Source: Cohnella terricola (GTDB lineage: Bacteria; Bacillota; Bacilli; Paenibacillales; Paenibacillaceae). Taken from it: 64,000 bases of DNA. Below, piece after piece: positions 8,950 through 17,603 of the stretch. Both the position numbers and the translations under genes were made by a program. The notes beneath the pieces are model-generated. The model did no database searches and was not told the origin of the DNA. It worked only from the letters and a program-made list of their open reading frames with translations. The first letter of the stretch is position 1. Each line of letters begins with the position of its first letter. The DNA is taken from NCBI RefSeq assembly GCF_007786475.1, contig NZ_VNJJ01000019.1:17000-80999 (forward strand). The letters run 5' to 3'.

Positions 8950-10537
8950 CGAATATAACGTCCGGGAAGGGTTAAAGGATTTGGTCAAGTGGGGGGAACT
9001 CGGCATAGAAGTGATCGGCCTTGCCGCCGACGGCCAAGAGGCGTACGACCTATGCCGGGAGCTTAAACCCGATATCCTCCTAACGGACATCCGAATGCCT
9101 TTAATGGACGGGCTTGAGGCGGGGCTTAAGCTGAAAGAGCTGGATAATCCTATTCGGATCATCATTATCAGCGGCGCACAGGACTTTAACTATGCGAAAA
9201 TCGCGCTCAACATAAACGCGGACGGCTACATTTTGAAACCGATCAAAATCCCCGAGTTGGTGGAGACGGCCCGCAAAATCGTCGCTTCCATCGAAAGAGA
9301 ACGCAACCGCGAGGAAAACAACGATAGATTGAAGCGCCAACTGCAGGAAAATATGCCGATGCTTCGGGAGAAATTATGGGCGAATTTAACGCAGGGGATG
9401 TACGGCAGCGAGAAGGAGGTTCGGGACAAATTACAATTTTTCGGAATGCCCTTCGAACGAAACGGGAATTGGTCCGTCGCGGTGCTGCAAATCGACGATT
9501 ACGAACAAGCGATCGAAAGATATAGCGAAGAGAATAGGCAACTATTGTCCTTTTCTATTCTCAACATCGCGGAGGAAATCGCCGGACGAGAAGCGGTATT
9601 TTCCTTCAGCATGAACGAGAACGAAACGGTCATCGTTTTTCGGCATGGGGATCAAGGAAGCGATCTGCTGGCGAATATATGCCAGGAAATCGGCGATAAC
9701 GTTGATAAGTATTTAAAAATGACGGTTTCGGCAGGAATCGGAAGCCGGGTAAATGCCTACGTCGATTTGCAGGTTTCCTATCGGGAGGCGCAAGCGGCGA
9801 TCAAATATAAGTTCTATACCGGCAAAAACTCTATCCTTCACTTCGCAGATGTTCGCCCGGGAAGCCGCGGGATTGAATTTCCAAAGCTCCACGAAGCCGA
9901 AAGCAAACTCGTGAACGATATGAAGTTAGGGAGAAGCGGGGATGCCGCGGCCGTTTTGGAAGACATATTCGACAAACTTTGCTCCACCCGCGACTTGCCG
10001 ATCGATTACGTACAAAGCGTCTGCGTTGAGCTCATCCATATGGCTTCCCGAACGTTCTATGAAATTGGCGAGGACATGAACCGGATTGCGCCTCAACATT
10101 CGAACGTCATCCAAGTGATCTACGACAAACGTGAGGCCGTCGAATTGAAAAGCGTTTTGCTCGCCTTTTTCGGGGATTTGACGGATCACTTTTCACATAA
10201 ATATACGCAAAAGAACAGCAAGCTTATTCAGAAGATCAAGGAAATCATTTCGAATTCCTATATGAAAAACATCACGGTATCACGCATAGCCGAAGATGTG
10301 TTCCTATCGCCGAATTATATTAGTCTCATATTCAAGAAAGAAACCGGTGAGGGCATTACGGAGTATATCACGAAAGTGAGAATCGACGCGGCGAAAGAGT
10401 TGCTAAAATCGGAGGATTTGAAAGTTCTGGAAATCGCCGAAATGGTCGGTTTCGAGAACGCCACATATTTCAGTACCGTGTTCAAAAAAGTAACAGGCAT
10501 CCATCCGCAAAAGTATCGCGAGCTCTTACAGGAGTAA
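8924..10537 (+). CDS. YesN-type AraC-family response regulator
   Basis: 537 residues. An N-terminal receiver domain (1-120) has acidic pocket D8-D9, phospho-acceptor D55 in LLTDIRMP, S83 and K105. A long middle region (about 130-420) follows, then a C-terminal AraC DNA-binding domain of two helix-turn-helix motifs (NSYMKNITVSRIAEDVFLSPNYISLIFKK cut across, and LKVLEIAEMVGFENATYFSTVFKKVTG). The start is taken as TTG 8924, with GGAGG nine bases upstream; ATG 8933 is an alternative. It overlaps the kinase gene by 26 bases. It would activate the sugar transporter promoter in the 108 bp gap before 10689. A strong terminator directly after its stop separates its transcript from that operon. Confidence 0.95.
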   Translation: MLKMIIADDEYNVREGLKDLVKWGELGIEVIGLAADGQEAYDLCRELKPDILLTDIRMPLMDGLEAGLKLKELDNPIRIIIISGAQDFNYAKIALNINADGYILKPIKIPELVETARKIVASIERERNREENNDRLKRQLQENMPMLREKLWANLTQGMYGSEKEVRDKLQFFGMPFERNGNWSVAVLQIDDYEQAIERYSEENRQLLSFSILNIAEEIAGREAVFSFSMNENETVIVFRHGDQGSDLLANICQEIGDNVDKYLKMTVSAGIGSRVNAYVDLQVSYREAQAAIKYKFYTGKNSILHFADVRPGSRGIEFPKLHEAESKLVNDMKLGRSGDAAAVLEDIFDKLCSTRDLPIDYVQSVCVELIHMASRTFYEIGEDMNRIAPQHSNVIQVIYDKREAVELKSVLLAFFGDLTDHFSHKYTQKNSKLIQKIKEIISNSYMKNITVSRIAEDVFLSPNYISLIFKKETGEGITEYITKVRIDAAKELLKSEDLKVLEIAEMVGFENATYFSTVFKKVTGIHPQKYRELLQE

Positions 10538-10550
10538 CGGATGGCGCGGC

Positions 10551-10580
10551 AAGCTTCTGGCAAATCCGGAAGCTTTTTTT
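10551..10580 (+). terminator. Rho-independent terminator after the two-component operon
   Basis: AAGCTTCTGG pairs with CCGGAAGCTT (one G-U) around a CAAAT loop and runs into seven T. Confidence 0.9.
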
Positions 10581-10688
10581 AATGTCGATAGATTTTTTAA
10601 CTCCGTTATAGATATCTTTATTCCTCGAAAGGCCTTGCCAAAGTAGAATCAGTACATAGATACAGCGTGTGCTAAGGGGGGGAGTTCA

Positions 10689-11627
10689 ATGGTAGAAAAT
10701 AGCTTTATCCGCGAAATCAGAAAGAACTGGGCGTTGTTTGCCCTGCTGCTGCCGGCGTTCGTCATCGTACTCGTCAACAATTATATCCCGATGCTTGGTT
10801 CTTTTATCGCGTTCAAAGACATCAGGTATACAAAGCCGGGGTTCATTCAAAATATGATAGCGAGTCCCTGGGTAGGCTTTAAAAATTTCGAATTCTTGTT
10901 CAATTCTAATTCCGCATTCATCATCACCCGCAACACGATTTTGTACAACGTTTTGTTCATGGTTCTCGGTACTGTGTTGGCTGTACTGTTGGCTATTCTC
11001 TTGAACGAAGTTACGGGAAAGCGCAAGGCCAAGGTGTATCAAAACATTACGTTTATCCCTTATTTTATCTCTTACGTAGCCGTCGCTTATCTCGTTTATG
11101 CCTTCTTAAGCTTCAACTACGGCCTCGTTAATCAAGGATTATTGAAAGCGTTGGGAATCGCGGAGATCGATTGGTATTCATCCAAGGAGTACTGGCCGTT
11201 GATCCTTACGATCGTTGTCATGTGGAAATGGACAGGTTATAACGCGGTCGTGTATTTGGCGGGAATTTCGGGCATAAACAGTGAATATTTCGAAGCTGCT
11301 CAAATCGACGGAGCTTCGAAAATGAAGCAAATAAGGTACATTACGCTGCCTTCTTTGGCTCCCTTTATCATTATCATGAACCTTCTTGCTTTGGGCCGTA
11401 TTTTCTACTCGGATTTCGGACTCTTTTTCCAGACGACCATGAATATCGGCGCGTTGTACGACACGACGCTTGTCATCGATACGTACGTGTATAATTCGCT
11501 GGCAATCACAGGCGAGTTGGGTATGGCTTCGGCTGCAGGCTTCTACCAGGCGATCGTCGGATTAGCTCTGGTGTTGATGAGCAATTTCGTCGTGAAAAAA
11601 CTGGACCGAGACAGCGCGTTATTCTAG
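10689..11627 (+). CDS. LplB-type carbohydrate ABC transporter permease
   Basis: 312 residues with six predicted membrane spans and the binding-protein-dependent permease signature EAAQIDGASKMKQIRYITLP (residues about 200-219), the cytoplasmic loop that docks to the ATPase. The N-terminal NWALFALLLPAFVIVLVNNYIPMLG is typical of LplB/polygalacturonan-oligosaccharide permeases. It pairs with the next gene as the second half of the channel. No ATPase gene is nearby; such systems commonly share a genome-wide MsmX-type ATPase (known of the family, not seen here). The ATG has a GGGGGGAG ribosome site. The 108 bp upstream gap follows a terminator and should hold the regulated promoter. Confidence 0.95.
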   Translation: MVENSFIREIRKNWALFALLLPAFVIVLVNNYIPMLGSFIAFKDIRYTKPGFIQNMIASPWVGFKNFEFLFNSNSAFIITRNTILYNVLFMVLGTVLAVLLAILLNEVTGKRKAKVYQNITFIPYFISYVAVAYLVYAFLSFNYGLVNQGLLKALGIAEIDWYSSKEYWPLILTIVVMWKWTGYNAVVYLAGISGINSEYFEAAQIDGASKMKQIRYITLPSLAPFIIIMNLLALGRIFYSDFGLFFQTTMNIGALYDTTLVIDTYVYNSLAITGELGMASAAGFYQAIVGLALVLMSNFVVKKLDRDSALF

Positions 11628-11638
11628 GAGGTTTGACT

Positions 11639-12538
11639 TTGGCAGCATCTTTGAGACCACCCGGCGCCATTTCCAGGAAGGCCGAATCCGTTATTAACAT
11701 CTTCTTTATTTTATTTAGTCTGGTGTGCATTCTTCCGATCGCGTTAGTTCTAATTATTTCTTTCACGGATGAAGGAAGCATCATGCGAAACGGGTATTCC
11801 TTCTTCCCCGAATCCTTCAACCTGAATGCCTATCGGTTTATCTTATCCGATACGGCGGCGATCCTTCGTTCTTATTCCGTATCCGGGATTGTCACCTTAA
11901 GCGGAACGCTGCTCGGCGTATTATTGACCGCGGCTTACGCCTATCCATTATCCAGGAACGACTTTGCTTATCGGAAGTTTTTCGCGTTCTTCATTGCGTT
12001 CACGATGCTCTTTAACGGAGGGCTCGTTCCTTGGTACATCTTGTACGTCAAAGGCTTGGCGATCAAAAATACGTATTTGGCGCTCATGCTCCCGCAATTG
12101 GTAAACGGATTTTACGTTATCATTCTTAGAACGTTCATGCAGCACAACATTCCAAAAGAGGTCGTCGAATCGGCGAAGCTGGACGGAGCCGGAGAGTTTC
12201 GAATTTTCTTTCAGATTGCGCTTCGATTGGCATTGCCCGGTTTGGCTACCGTCTCTTTATTCCTAAGTTTGAGCTATTGGAACGACTGGTACAATGCGTT
12301 GCTGTTCATTGACGAAAAGAAGATGTTTCCGCTGCAGTATCTGATGTACAAAGTAAACGCCAGTATCGACGTGCTGAATACGAGCTCGTTCGCAATCAAC
12401 ACGGCGAATAACGTCCGGCCGAGCGAGTCCGCGAGGATGGCGATGGCGATTGTCGGCATCGGCCCAATCATATTGATCTATCCATTCTTGCAACGGTATT
12501 TCGTCAAGGGGCTCACGGTAGGCGCCGTCAAAGGTTAG
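11639..12538 (+). CDS. YtcP-type carbohydrate ABC transporter permease
   Basis: About 299 residues, six membrane spans, permease signature VVESAKLDGAGEFRIFFQIALP-like at residues about 176-197. The C-terminus (RYFVKGLTVGAVKG) is the conserved end of this family. AGGAGG sits at 11626-11631; the TTG at 11639 gives a seven-base spacing and is preferred to the TTG at 11633, which would be one base from the ribosome site. It follows the LplB-like permease by 11 bases, so the two are co-translated and form the heterodimeric membrane channel for the sugar presented by the lipoprotein encoded next. Confidence 0.93.
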   Translation: MAASLRPPGAISRKAESVINIFFILFSLVCILPIALVLIISFTDEGSIMRNGYSFFPESFNLNAYRFILSDTAAILRSYSVSGIVTLSGTLLGVLLTAAYAYPLSRNDFAYRKFFAFFIAFTMLFNGGLVPWYILYVKGLAIKNTYLALMLPQLVNGFYVIILRTFMQHNIPKEVVESAKLDGAGEFRIFFQIALRLALPGLATVSLFLSLSYWNDWYNALLFIDEKKMFPLQYLMYKVNASIDVLNTSSFAINTANNVRPSESARMAMAIVGIGPIILIYPFLQRYFVKGLTVGAVKG

Positions 12539-12607
12539 TTTCGCTAGGCTATATCCGTGTAAACGGTTAGCAAATAAATAAAAAATCAAATTCAATGGAG
12601 GGGCAAC

Positions 12608-14179
12608 ATGAAAACACGGATTTTTAAGAAATCGCTTTTCCTGTTTACGGCCTTCACGCTTTCGCTCTCGCTCTTATTGGCGGGCTGCAGTAACAACAAC
12701 GATTCGAAGAATGCTGGTTCCCAAGCTTCCTCGCCGAAGGCATCCGAGTCGGCTCCCTCGTCCGAAAGCGCGAACGCGGTTCCCGAAAAAGAAGTTCATC
12801 TTGATTGGTACTACGTGGGCAACAAAGAAGAAGTCGATAACCAGTTGATCAGCGATGAGATCAGCAAATACACCAAAGAAAAAATCAATGCAACCGTGCA
12901 AATGCACGTGCTGGACTGGGGATCTTTTAATCAAAAGGTCGAAATGATGATCGCTTCAGGCGAAAAAATCGACGTTCTAAGCACGGGATCGGTGTTGAAT
13001 TTTCCTCAAATGATTGCTAAGGGCTCTCTCGTGGATATTACGGATTTGTACGACAAGTACGGAAAAGACATTCAGAAGTACATGCCGGAAAGCTTGATCC
13101 AAGGCGCCAAATTCGACGGAAAGCTATACGGAGTACCTTTCATCAACATTCTGGGTAGCGCATACGGTCCGGTTGTCCGTAAGGATCTCGTAGAGAAGAC
13201 CGGCTTCGATATGTCGACGATTCATACATGGTCCGATATGACGAAGCTTTGGGAAGCTTTAAAGAATGTAGAACCGAACTTCACGATTAAAACTTCGGAT
13301 AACGTCTCAGGTACCGTCAATTTCTTGGCGATGGGATACCAGGTCCTTGGCGATGGTCCGGGATTTTTGAAAGGCAACGACAACCTTGAGGTCGTTAACC
13401 CTTACGAAGATCCGGAAGTGCTCGAGAATTTGAAGACGACCCGCGAATGGTATAAAGCAGGATATATCAACAAAGACTCAGCGGTTCCGGGATTCAATCA
13501 TACGGCTGCTTTGGGCGAAAACAAATTGCACGGCATTGTCGGCCAAGCGAAGGTCGGCATCGAATCCGAAGTATCGGTAGGGATCGGCTCGAAATACGAA
13601 TTTACGAAAGCGATTCTTCGCAAGCCGATTTTGGATACGTACAGCAGCTACTTCGTTTCCACTTCGATCCCAAGAACGGCAGAGGACCCGGATAGATCCA
13701 TGATGTTCATCAATCTGCTCATGGGCGATGAGTACGTGCAGAATTTAACAAACTATGGCATCGAAGGTCGTAACTATGTCAAACTTCCAGACGGTAGAAT
13801 CGACTTCCCGTCGGGAGCCGATCAGGCTAATCTGACCTACAATCCGAATTTGACTTGGGAATGGCAGAACTCCTATATTCAGCTACTTAACAAATCCTAT
13901 CCTGTCGATTTCGTCGATCAATTGAAGCAGTATAACGATTCTTCCGAACCGTCGATCGCGCTTGGTTTCCATTTCAATGCCGAGCCGGTGAAGAACGAAA
14001 TCGCGGCATGCGCGAACGTCGAGAAGGAATACGCTCTAGGGTTGTTCATGGGGGCGATTGATCCGGAAAAGACTATTCCGGGTATGATGAAAAAGTTCAA
14101 AGCGGCAGGGATCGACAAGATTATCGCCGAGAAGCAAAAACAGCTTGACGCGTGGGCGGCTGCCAACGGCAAAAAGTAA
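12608..14179 (+). CDS. LipO-like (DUF3502) extracellular sugar-binding lipoprotein
   Basis: 523 residues. A signal peptide with lipobox LAGC (cysteine about residue 27) is followed by a Ser/Ala-rich linker and a two-lobed binding protein. The C-terminal ~130 residues (from about YNPNLTWEWQNSYIQLL) match the DUF3502 domain known from LipO/YtcQ partners of LplB-YtcP permeases. It is the dedicated binding protein of the transporter. A GGAGGGG site precedes the ATG. A sequence 50 bases upstream, TGTAAACGGTTAGC at 12558, resembles a cre site with two mismatches and is noted only as a weak possibility. A hairpin follows the gene at 14197-14230. Confidence 0.93.
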   Translation: MKTRIFKKSLFLFTAFTLSLSLLLAGCSNNNDSKNAGSQASSPKASESAPSSESANAVPEKEVHLDWYYVGNKEEVDNQLISDEISKYTKEKINATVQMHVLDWGSFNQKVEMMIASGEKIDVLSTGSVLNFPQMIAKGSLVDITDLYDKYGKDIQKYMPESLIQGAKFDGKLYGVPFINILGSAYGPVVRKDLVEKTGFDMSTIHTWSDMTKLWEALKNVEPNFTIKTSDNVSGTVNFLAMGYQVLGDGPGFLKGNDNLEVVNPYEDPEVLENLKTTREWYKAGYINKDSAVPGFNHTAALGENKLHGIVGQAKVGIESEVSVGIGSKYEFTKAILRKPILDTYSSYFVSTSIPRTAEDPDRSMMFINLLMGDEYVQNLTNYGIEGRNYVKLPDGRIDFPSGADQANLTYNPNLTWEWQNSYIQLLNKSYPVDFVDQLKQYNDSSEPSIALGFHFNAEPVKNEIAACANVEKEYALGLFMGAIDPEKTIPGMMKKFKAAGIDKIIAEKQKQLDAWAAANGKK

Positions 14180-14196
14180 TTCATACGGTTAACGCG

Positions 14197-14230
14197 AAAG
14201 GCTGACTTCATCCCATGATCGTCAGCCTTT
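14197..14230 (+). terminator. Stem-loop between binding-protein gene and glycosidase gene
   Basis: AAAGGCTGAC at 14197 pairs perfectly with GTCAGCCTTT at 14221. Only a short T-run follows, so it may be a weak terminator or an mRNA-stabilising stem that lowers transcription into the glycosidase gene. Confidence 0.6.
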
Positions 14231-14256
14231 CCGATTACGGAGGGGAGTTGACGTTT

Positions 14257-17200
14257 ATGAAGAATTCCAAGCAATCAATGTTAAGGAAATTAATAATCCT
14301 CACTATGCTGTTTTCTTTAATCTCCACACTCGCTCTGCCGGAGAAAAAAACATTCGCCGCTGATTCTATCACGTCAAGCCAAGCTTTAAGAATCGTTGGC
14401 AAATACAAAGGTATTTTTAATACTCCTCCGAGCATTACAAACCCCACTAAAGTATCGGATGCCCCATTGCTCGGGAATGGCGATGTCGGGGTTGCAGTCC
14501 TCGGGAATATTCATGCATTAACGTATGTTCTCGGCAAAAACGATTTCTGGTCATTGTCGGAGGGCCGAGTTAAAGCGATGGCTAGAATGAATGTATCGAT
14601 TCCGAATATGAGCGGCGCTTCTTATCACATGGAGCAGTTGATCGCATCTGGCGAAGTGACCGGAGAGTACACTCTTAATAATGAAATGATTAATACGACG
14701 AGTTGGATGCAGGCTACGGATACGACGAGCAACTTATTTGTAACGAAGATTTCTTTTGCCGGAAGTTCTTCGAAAAACGTCAGCATTTCGTTTAATGCAG
14801 GCAACAATAATAATTACGGAATTACATACGGCTCTTCGGGAGACGTGTTATACGCGGATGTCCGTGCCGATAACACGGATCAAGTTGGAGGAGTAAATAC
14901 AAGAAAAGTGAGGATCGCAACACGAATTATAGGTGCGACGGGGACGATCAGCAGCAACAACCTGAACTTCACCCTCCAGCCCGGCGGCAATTATACACTG
15001 ATTACATCCATTATGAGTAATAGCGACAGCGGGAATTACCAAACAGACGCCATAAACAACATTAATACGAAAACCCAGTCCGATATCAATCATTTAAATA
15101 CGTCGCATCAAGGCTGGTGGACGGATTATTGGTCCAAATCTTTTGTCAACATTCCGAATAAAGTGATTGAAAAAAATTGGTACGGTTCACTTTATTTATT
15201 AGGTTCATCTATTCGGGGCAACGAATACGCTGCAGGTCTTTGGGGAAATTGGATTTTCAGGGACATGGATTGGCTCGGAGACTTTCATCTAAACTACAAT
15301 TATGAAGTGCCTTATTACGCCCTCTATCCGACCAATCATGTTGATATATCGGACAGCTACGATCAACCGCTTTTGGATTGGATCCCAAAAGGGAAAGCAT
15401 CAGCATCGGCTTTGGGATATAGCGGGATTTATTACCCGGTAGGCATCGGCCCTCTACCAAACGGAAGCGGGGATTCGGCGTCTTATCTTAACCAGAAGTC
15501 CAATGCCGCCTTCGCCGCGACCAACATGCTTATGCGCTATTATTATACGCGAGATACAGCTTATGCGAACAAAGTGTACGCTTATTTGAAAGAAACTGGA
15601 TTGTTCTGGGAAAGTTATTTGGTTTATGACGGTACTAGGTATGTTATCCAAAACGACGCTCAGAATGAAAACGATCCATATCCGCAAACGAACGGCACGA
15701 CATCTCTCGCCCTTGTTCGATATTTGTTCAAAGGACTTATCGATATGAGTACGGATTTGAACTTAGATGCGTCGAAGAGAGCGACATGGCAAAATATTTT
15801 GGATAAACTCAGCGCCTATCCAACCTATACTTACAACGGTAAAACCATTTACAGGTTCACAGAAATCGGATCTGCCGCACCGACTAGCGCTCTTGGTACG
15901 CAGATGATATTCCCGGCGAATCAGATCGGAGCGGACAGCGACGCTGCTACGAAACAAATTGCCTATAACACGGTAGAAGCTGCGATTCAGGATGTTTTTA
16001 ATTCCGACGGACATTCCAGCATGTTCTTCCCAGCGGCTGTTCGGGTAGGGTATGATCCTAATCTTATTTTGACCAAATTAACAACTTGGTTGTCGAGCTA
16101 CAATAACTTCTACGTGGCCAAAAACGGAGGAGGTCTGGAAACCTTAGCAAATACCCCTCTAACGCTACACGAAATGCTAGGCCAATCTTTTCAAGGAACG
16201 CTACATTTATTCGCAAATTGGCCGACAAATACGCCGGCAAAATTCGGTGATTTTTTGACCGATGGAGGCTTTCTGGTATCTAGCGGCATCGAGAATAACC
16301 AAGTTCAGTATATGAGGGTGATCAGTCAAAAGGGGAAAAGCCTAACGTTCGTGAATCCTTGGCCCGGTCAAACTTTGCAAATCTATCGGAACGGGAGCAG
16401 TGCCGGGACGTTGTCGGGAAGCACGATCACGATTACTACATCCGTGAACGAGACCATTCATATTGCGCCTTCCGGAACTCCCTATTCGAACATTTTGACG
16501 TTAATGGGGCAGCCGATAAGTACAGATGGGAACTCGAGTAATTTAGCGCTTAATAAAGCTGCCAGCGCTACAGATGAATTCACGAACGATGGAAGATATG
16601 CATCAACTGCCGTGGATGGAGATGCGAACACATTCTGGAGCTCAAACTTGTGGGCGAACTCTTCTGATTATAAGTGGCTGACAGTAGATCTAGGTCAAAG
16701 CTATAACATTCAGAGGTGGGTTGTCACACATGCTGGAGGAACCAGTGATACTCGGGACTTCAAGCTGCAGAAAAGTACGGGGAATGCATCCGGTCCGTGG
16801 GTTGACGTGGATACGGTGACGGGAAATACGAGCGACGTAACCGATCGCACCGTTGCTTCGTTTAGCGCACGTTATGTCAGATTGTATATTACGAACCCGG
16901 TGCAAAGCGGTAGCCTGTATTCTAGAATCAGAGAGTTTGAATTATACCCGAGTAACAATGTAGCGCTTAATAAAGCTGCCAGCGCTACAGATGAATACAC
17001 GAACGATGGAAGATATGCATCAACTGCCGTGGATGGAGATGCGAACACATTCTGGAGTTCAAACTTGTGGGCTAACTCTTCTGATTATAAGTGGCTGACG
17101 GTAGATCTAGGTCAAAGCTATAACATTCAGAGATGGGTTGTCACTCATGCTGGAGGAACCAGTGATACTCGGGACTTCAAGCTGCAGAAAAGTACGGGGA

Positions 17201-17367
17201 ATGCATCCGGTCCGTGGGTTGACGTGGATACGGTGACGGGAAATACGAGCGACGCAACCGATCGCACCGTTGCTTCGTTTAGCGCACGTTATGTCAGAGT
17301 GTATATTACAAACCCGGTGCAAAGCGGTGGCCTGTATTCTAGAATCAGAGAGTTTGAATTGTATTAG
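14257..17367 (+). CDS. Secreted GH95-like glycosidase with two near-identical discoidin domains
   Basis: 1036 residues from ATG 14257 (ribosome site GGAGGGGAG); the frame extends to 14215 but that start would spoil the signal peptide (MKNSKQSMLRKLIIL ... TFAAD). The opening APLLGNGDVGVAVLGN and central GDFHLNYNYEVPYY resemble the N-terminal and (alpha/alpha)6-barrel parts of GH95-type alpha-L-fucosidases (known motif LGNGRLGA and N-x-N), and a C-terminal beta-sandwich follows (QTLQIYRNGSSAGTL). Two F5/8C domains occupy about 764-900 and 903-1036; they are almost identical in DNA and protein. GH95-like is my best match, but a related clan GH-L family cannot be excluded. It is a paralogue of the gene at 23937, with a visibly more AT-rich codon use. 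The role is inferred as removal of fucosyl or related caps from host or plant glycans. Confidence 0.75.
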   Translation: MKNSKQSMLRKLIILTMLFSLISTLALPEKKTFAADSITSSQALRIVGKYKGIFNTPPSITNPTKVSDAPLLGNGDVGVAVLGNIHALTYVLGKNDFWSLSEGRVKAMARMNVSIPNMSGASYHMEQLIASGEVTGEYTLNNEMINTTSWMQATDTTSNLFVTKISFAGSSSKNVSISFNAGNNNNYGITYGSSGDVLYADVRADNTDQVGGVNTRKVRIATRIIGATGTISSNNLNFTLQPGGNYTLITSIMSNSDSGNYQTDAINNINTKTQSDINHLNTSHQGWWTDYWSKSFVNIPNKVIEKNWYGSLYLLGSSIRGNEYAAGLWGNWIFRDMDWLGDFHLNYNYEVPYYALYPTNHVDISDSYDQPLLDWIPKGKASASALGYSGIYYPVGIGPLPNGSGDSASYLNQKSNAAFAATNMLMRYYYTRDTAYANKVYAYLKETGLFWESYLVYDGTRYVIQNDAQNENDPYPQTNGTTSLALVRYLFKGLIDMSTDLNLDASKRATWQNILDKLSAYPTYTYNGKTIYRFTEIGSAAPTSALGTQMIFPANQIGADSDAATKQIAYNTVEAAIQDVFNSDGHSSMFFPAAVRVGYDPNLILTKLTTWLSSYNNFYVAKNGGGLETLANTPLTLHEMLGQSFQGTLHLFANWPTNTPAKFGDFLTDGGFLVSSGIENNQVQYMRVISQKGKSLTFVNPWPGQTLQIYRNGSSAGTLSGSTITITTSVNETIHIAPSGTPYSNILTLMGQPISTDGNSSNLALNKAASATDEFTNDGRYASTAVDGDANTFWSSNLWANSSDYKWLTVDLGQSYNIQRWVVTHAGGTSDTRDFKLQKSTGNASGPWVDVDTVTGNTSDVTDRTVASFSARYVRLYITNPVQSGSLYSRIREFELYPSNNVALNKAASATDEYTNDGRYASTAVDGDANTFWSSNLWANSSDYKWLTVDLGQSYNIQRWVVTHAGGTSDTRDFKLQKSTGNASGPWVDVDTVTGNTSDATDRTVASFSARYVRVYITNPVQSGGLYSRIREFELY
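16546..17364 (+). repeat. 417 bp in-frame tandem duplication encoding discoidin domains
   Basis: GCGCTTAATAAAGCTGCCAG begins at 16546 and again at 16963, exactly 417 bp (139 codons) later. The two units differ at only a handful of bases, far fewer than the discoidin copies in the other genes here, so the duplication or a gene-conversion event is recent. Confidence 0.95.
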
Positions 17368-17400
17368 GGTTTTTCTAAACAATTTTATGAAGCTATAACG

Positions 17401-17426
17401 GAGACGCCGAACATTTTCGGCGTCTC
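17401..17426 (+). terminator. Stem-loop after the glycosidase gene
   Basis: GAGACGCCGA pairs with TCGGCGTCTC. No T-run follows, so termination is uncertain. The remaining gap to 17604 shows no other clear element. Confidence 0.5.
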
Positions 17427-17603
17427 AGCTTGATGGGTATCAGGCATGTCCCCACTCTGATACTTGAGTGCTTATTTTAATTCTTCTTAAAGAAACAAAA
17501 GTTCAATGTCGATTTAACGACTAAAGTACTGTAATGAGGACTTCCGAGTGACGTGTCGCAAGTGTTATCTTTTGGTACAACAAGAAGCAAAGGAAGTGCG
17601 GAC

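Noticed and set aside
12558..12571. cre site before the LipO-like gene
   Set aside because: TGTAAACGGTTAGC differs from the consensus at two fixed positions and lies inside an operon; not called as a feature.
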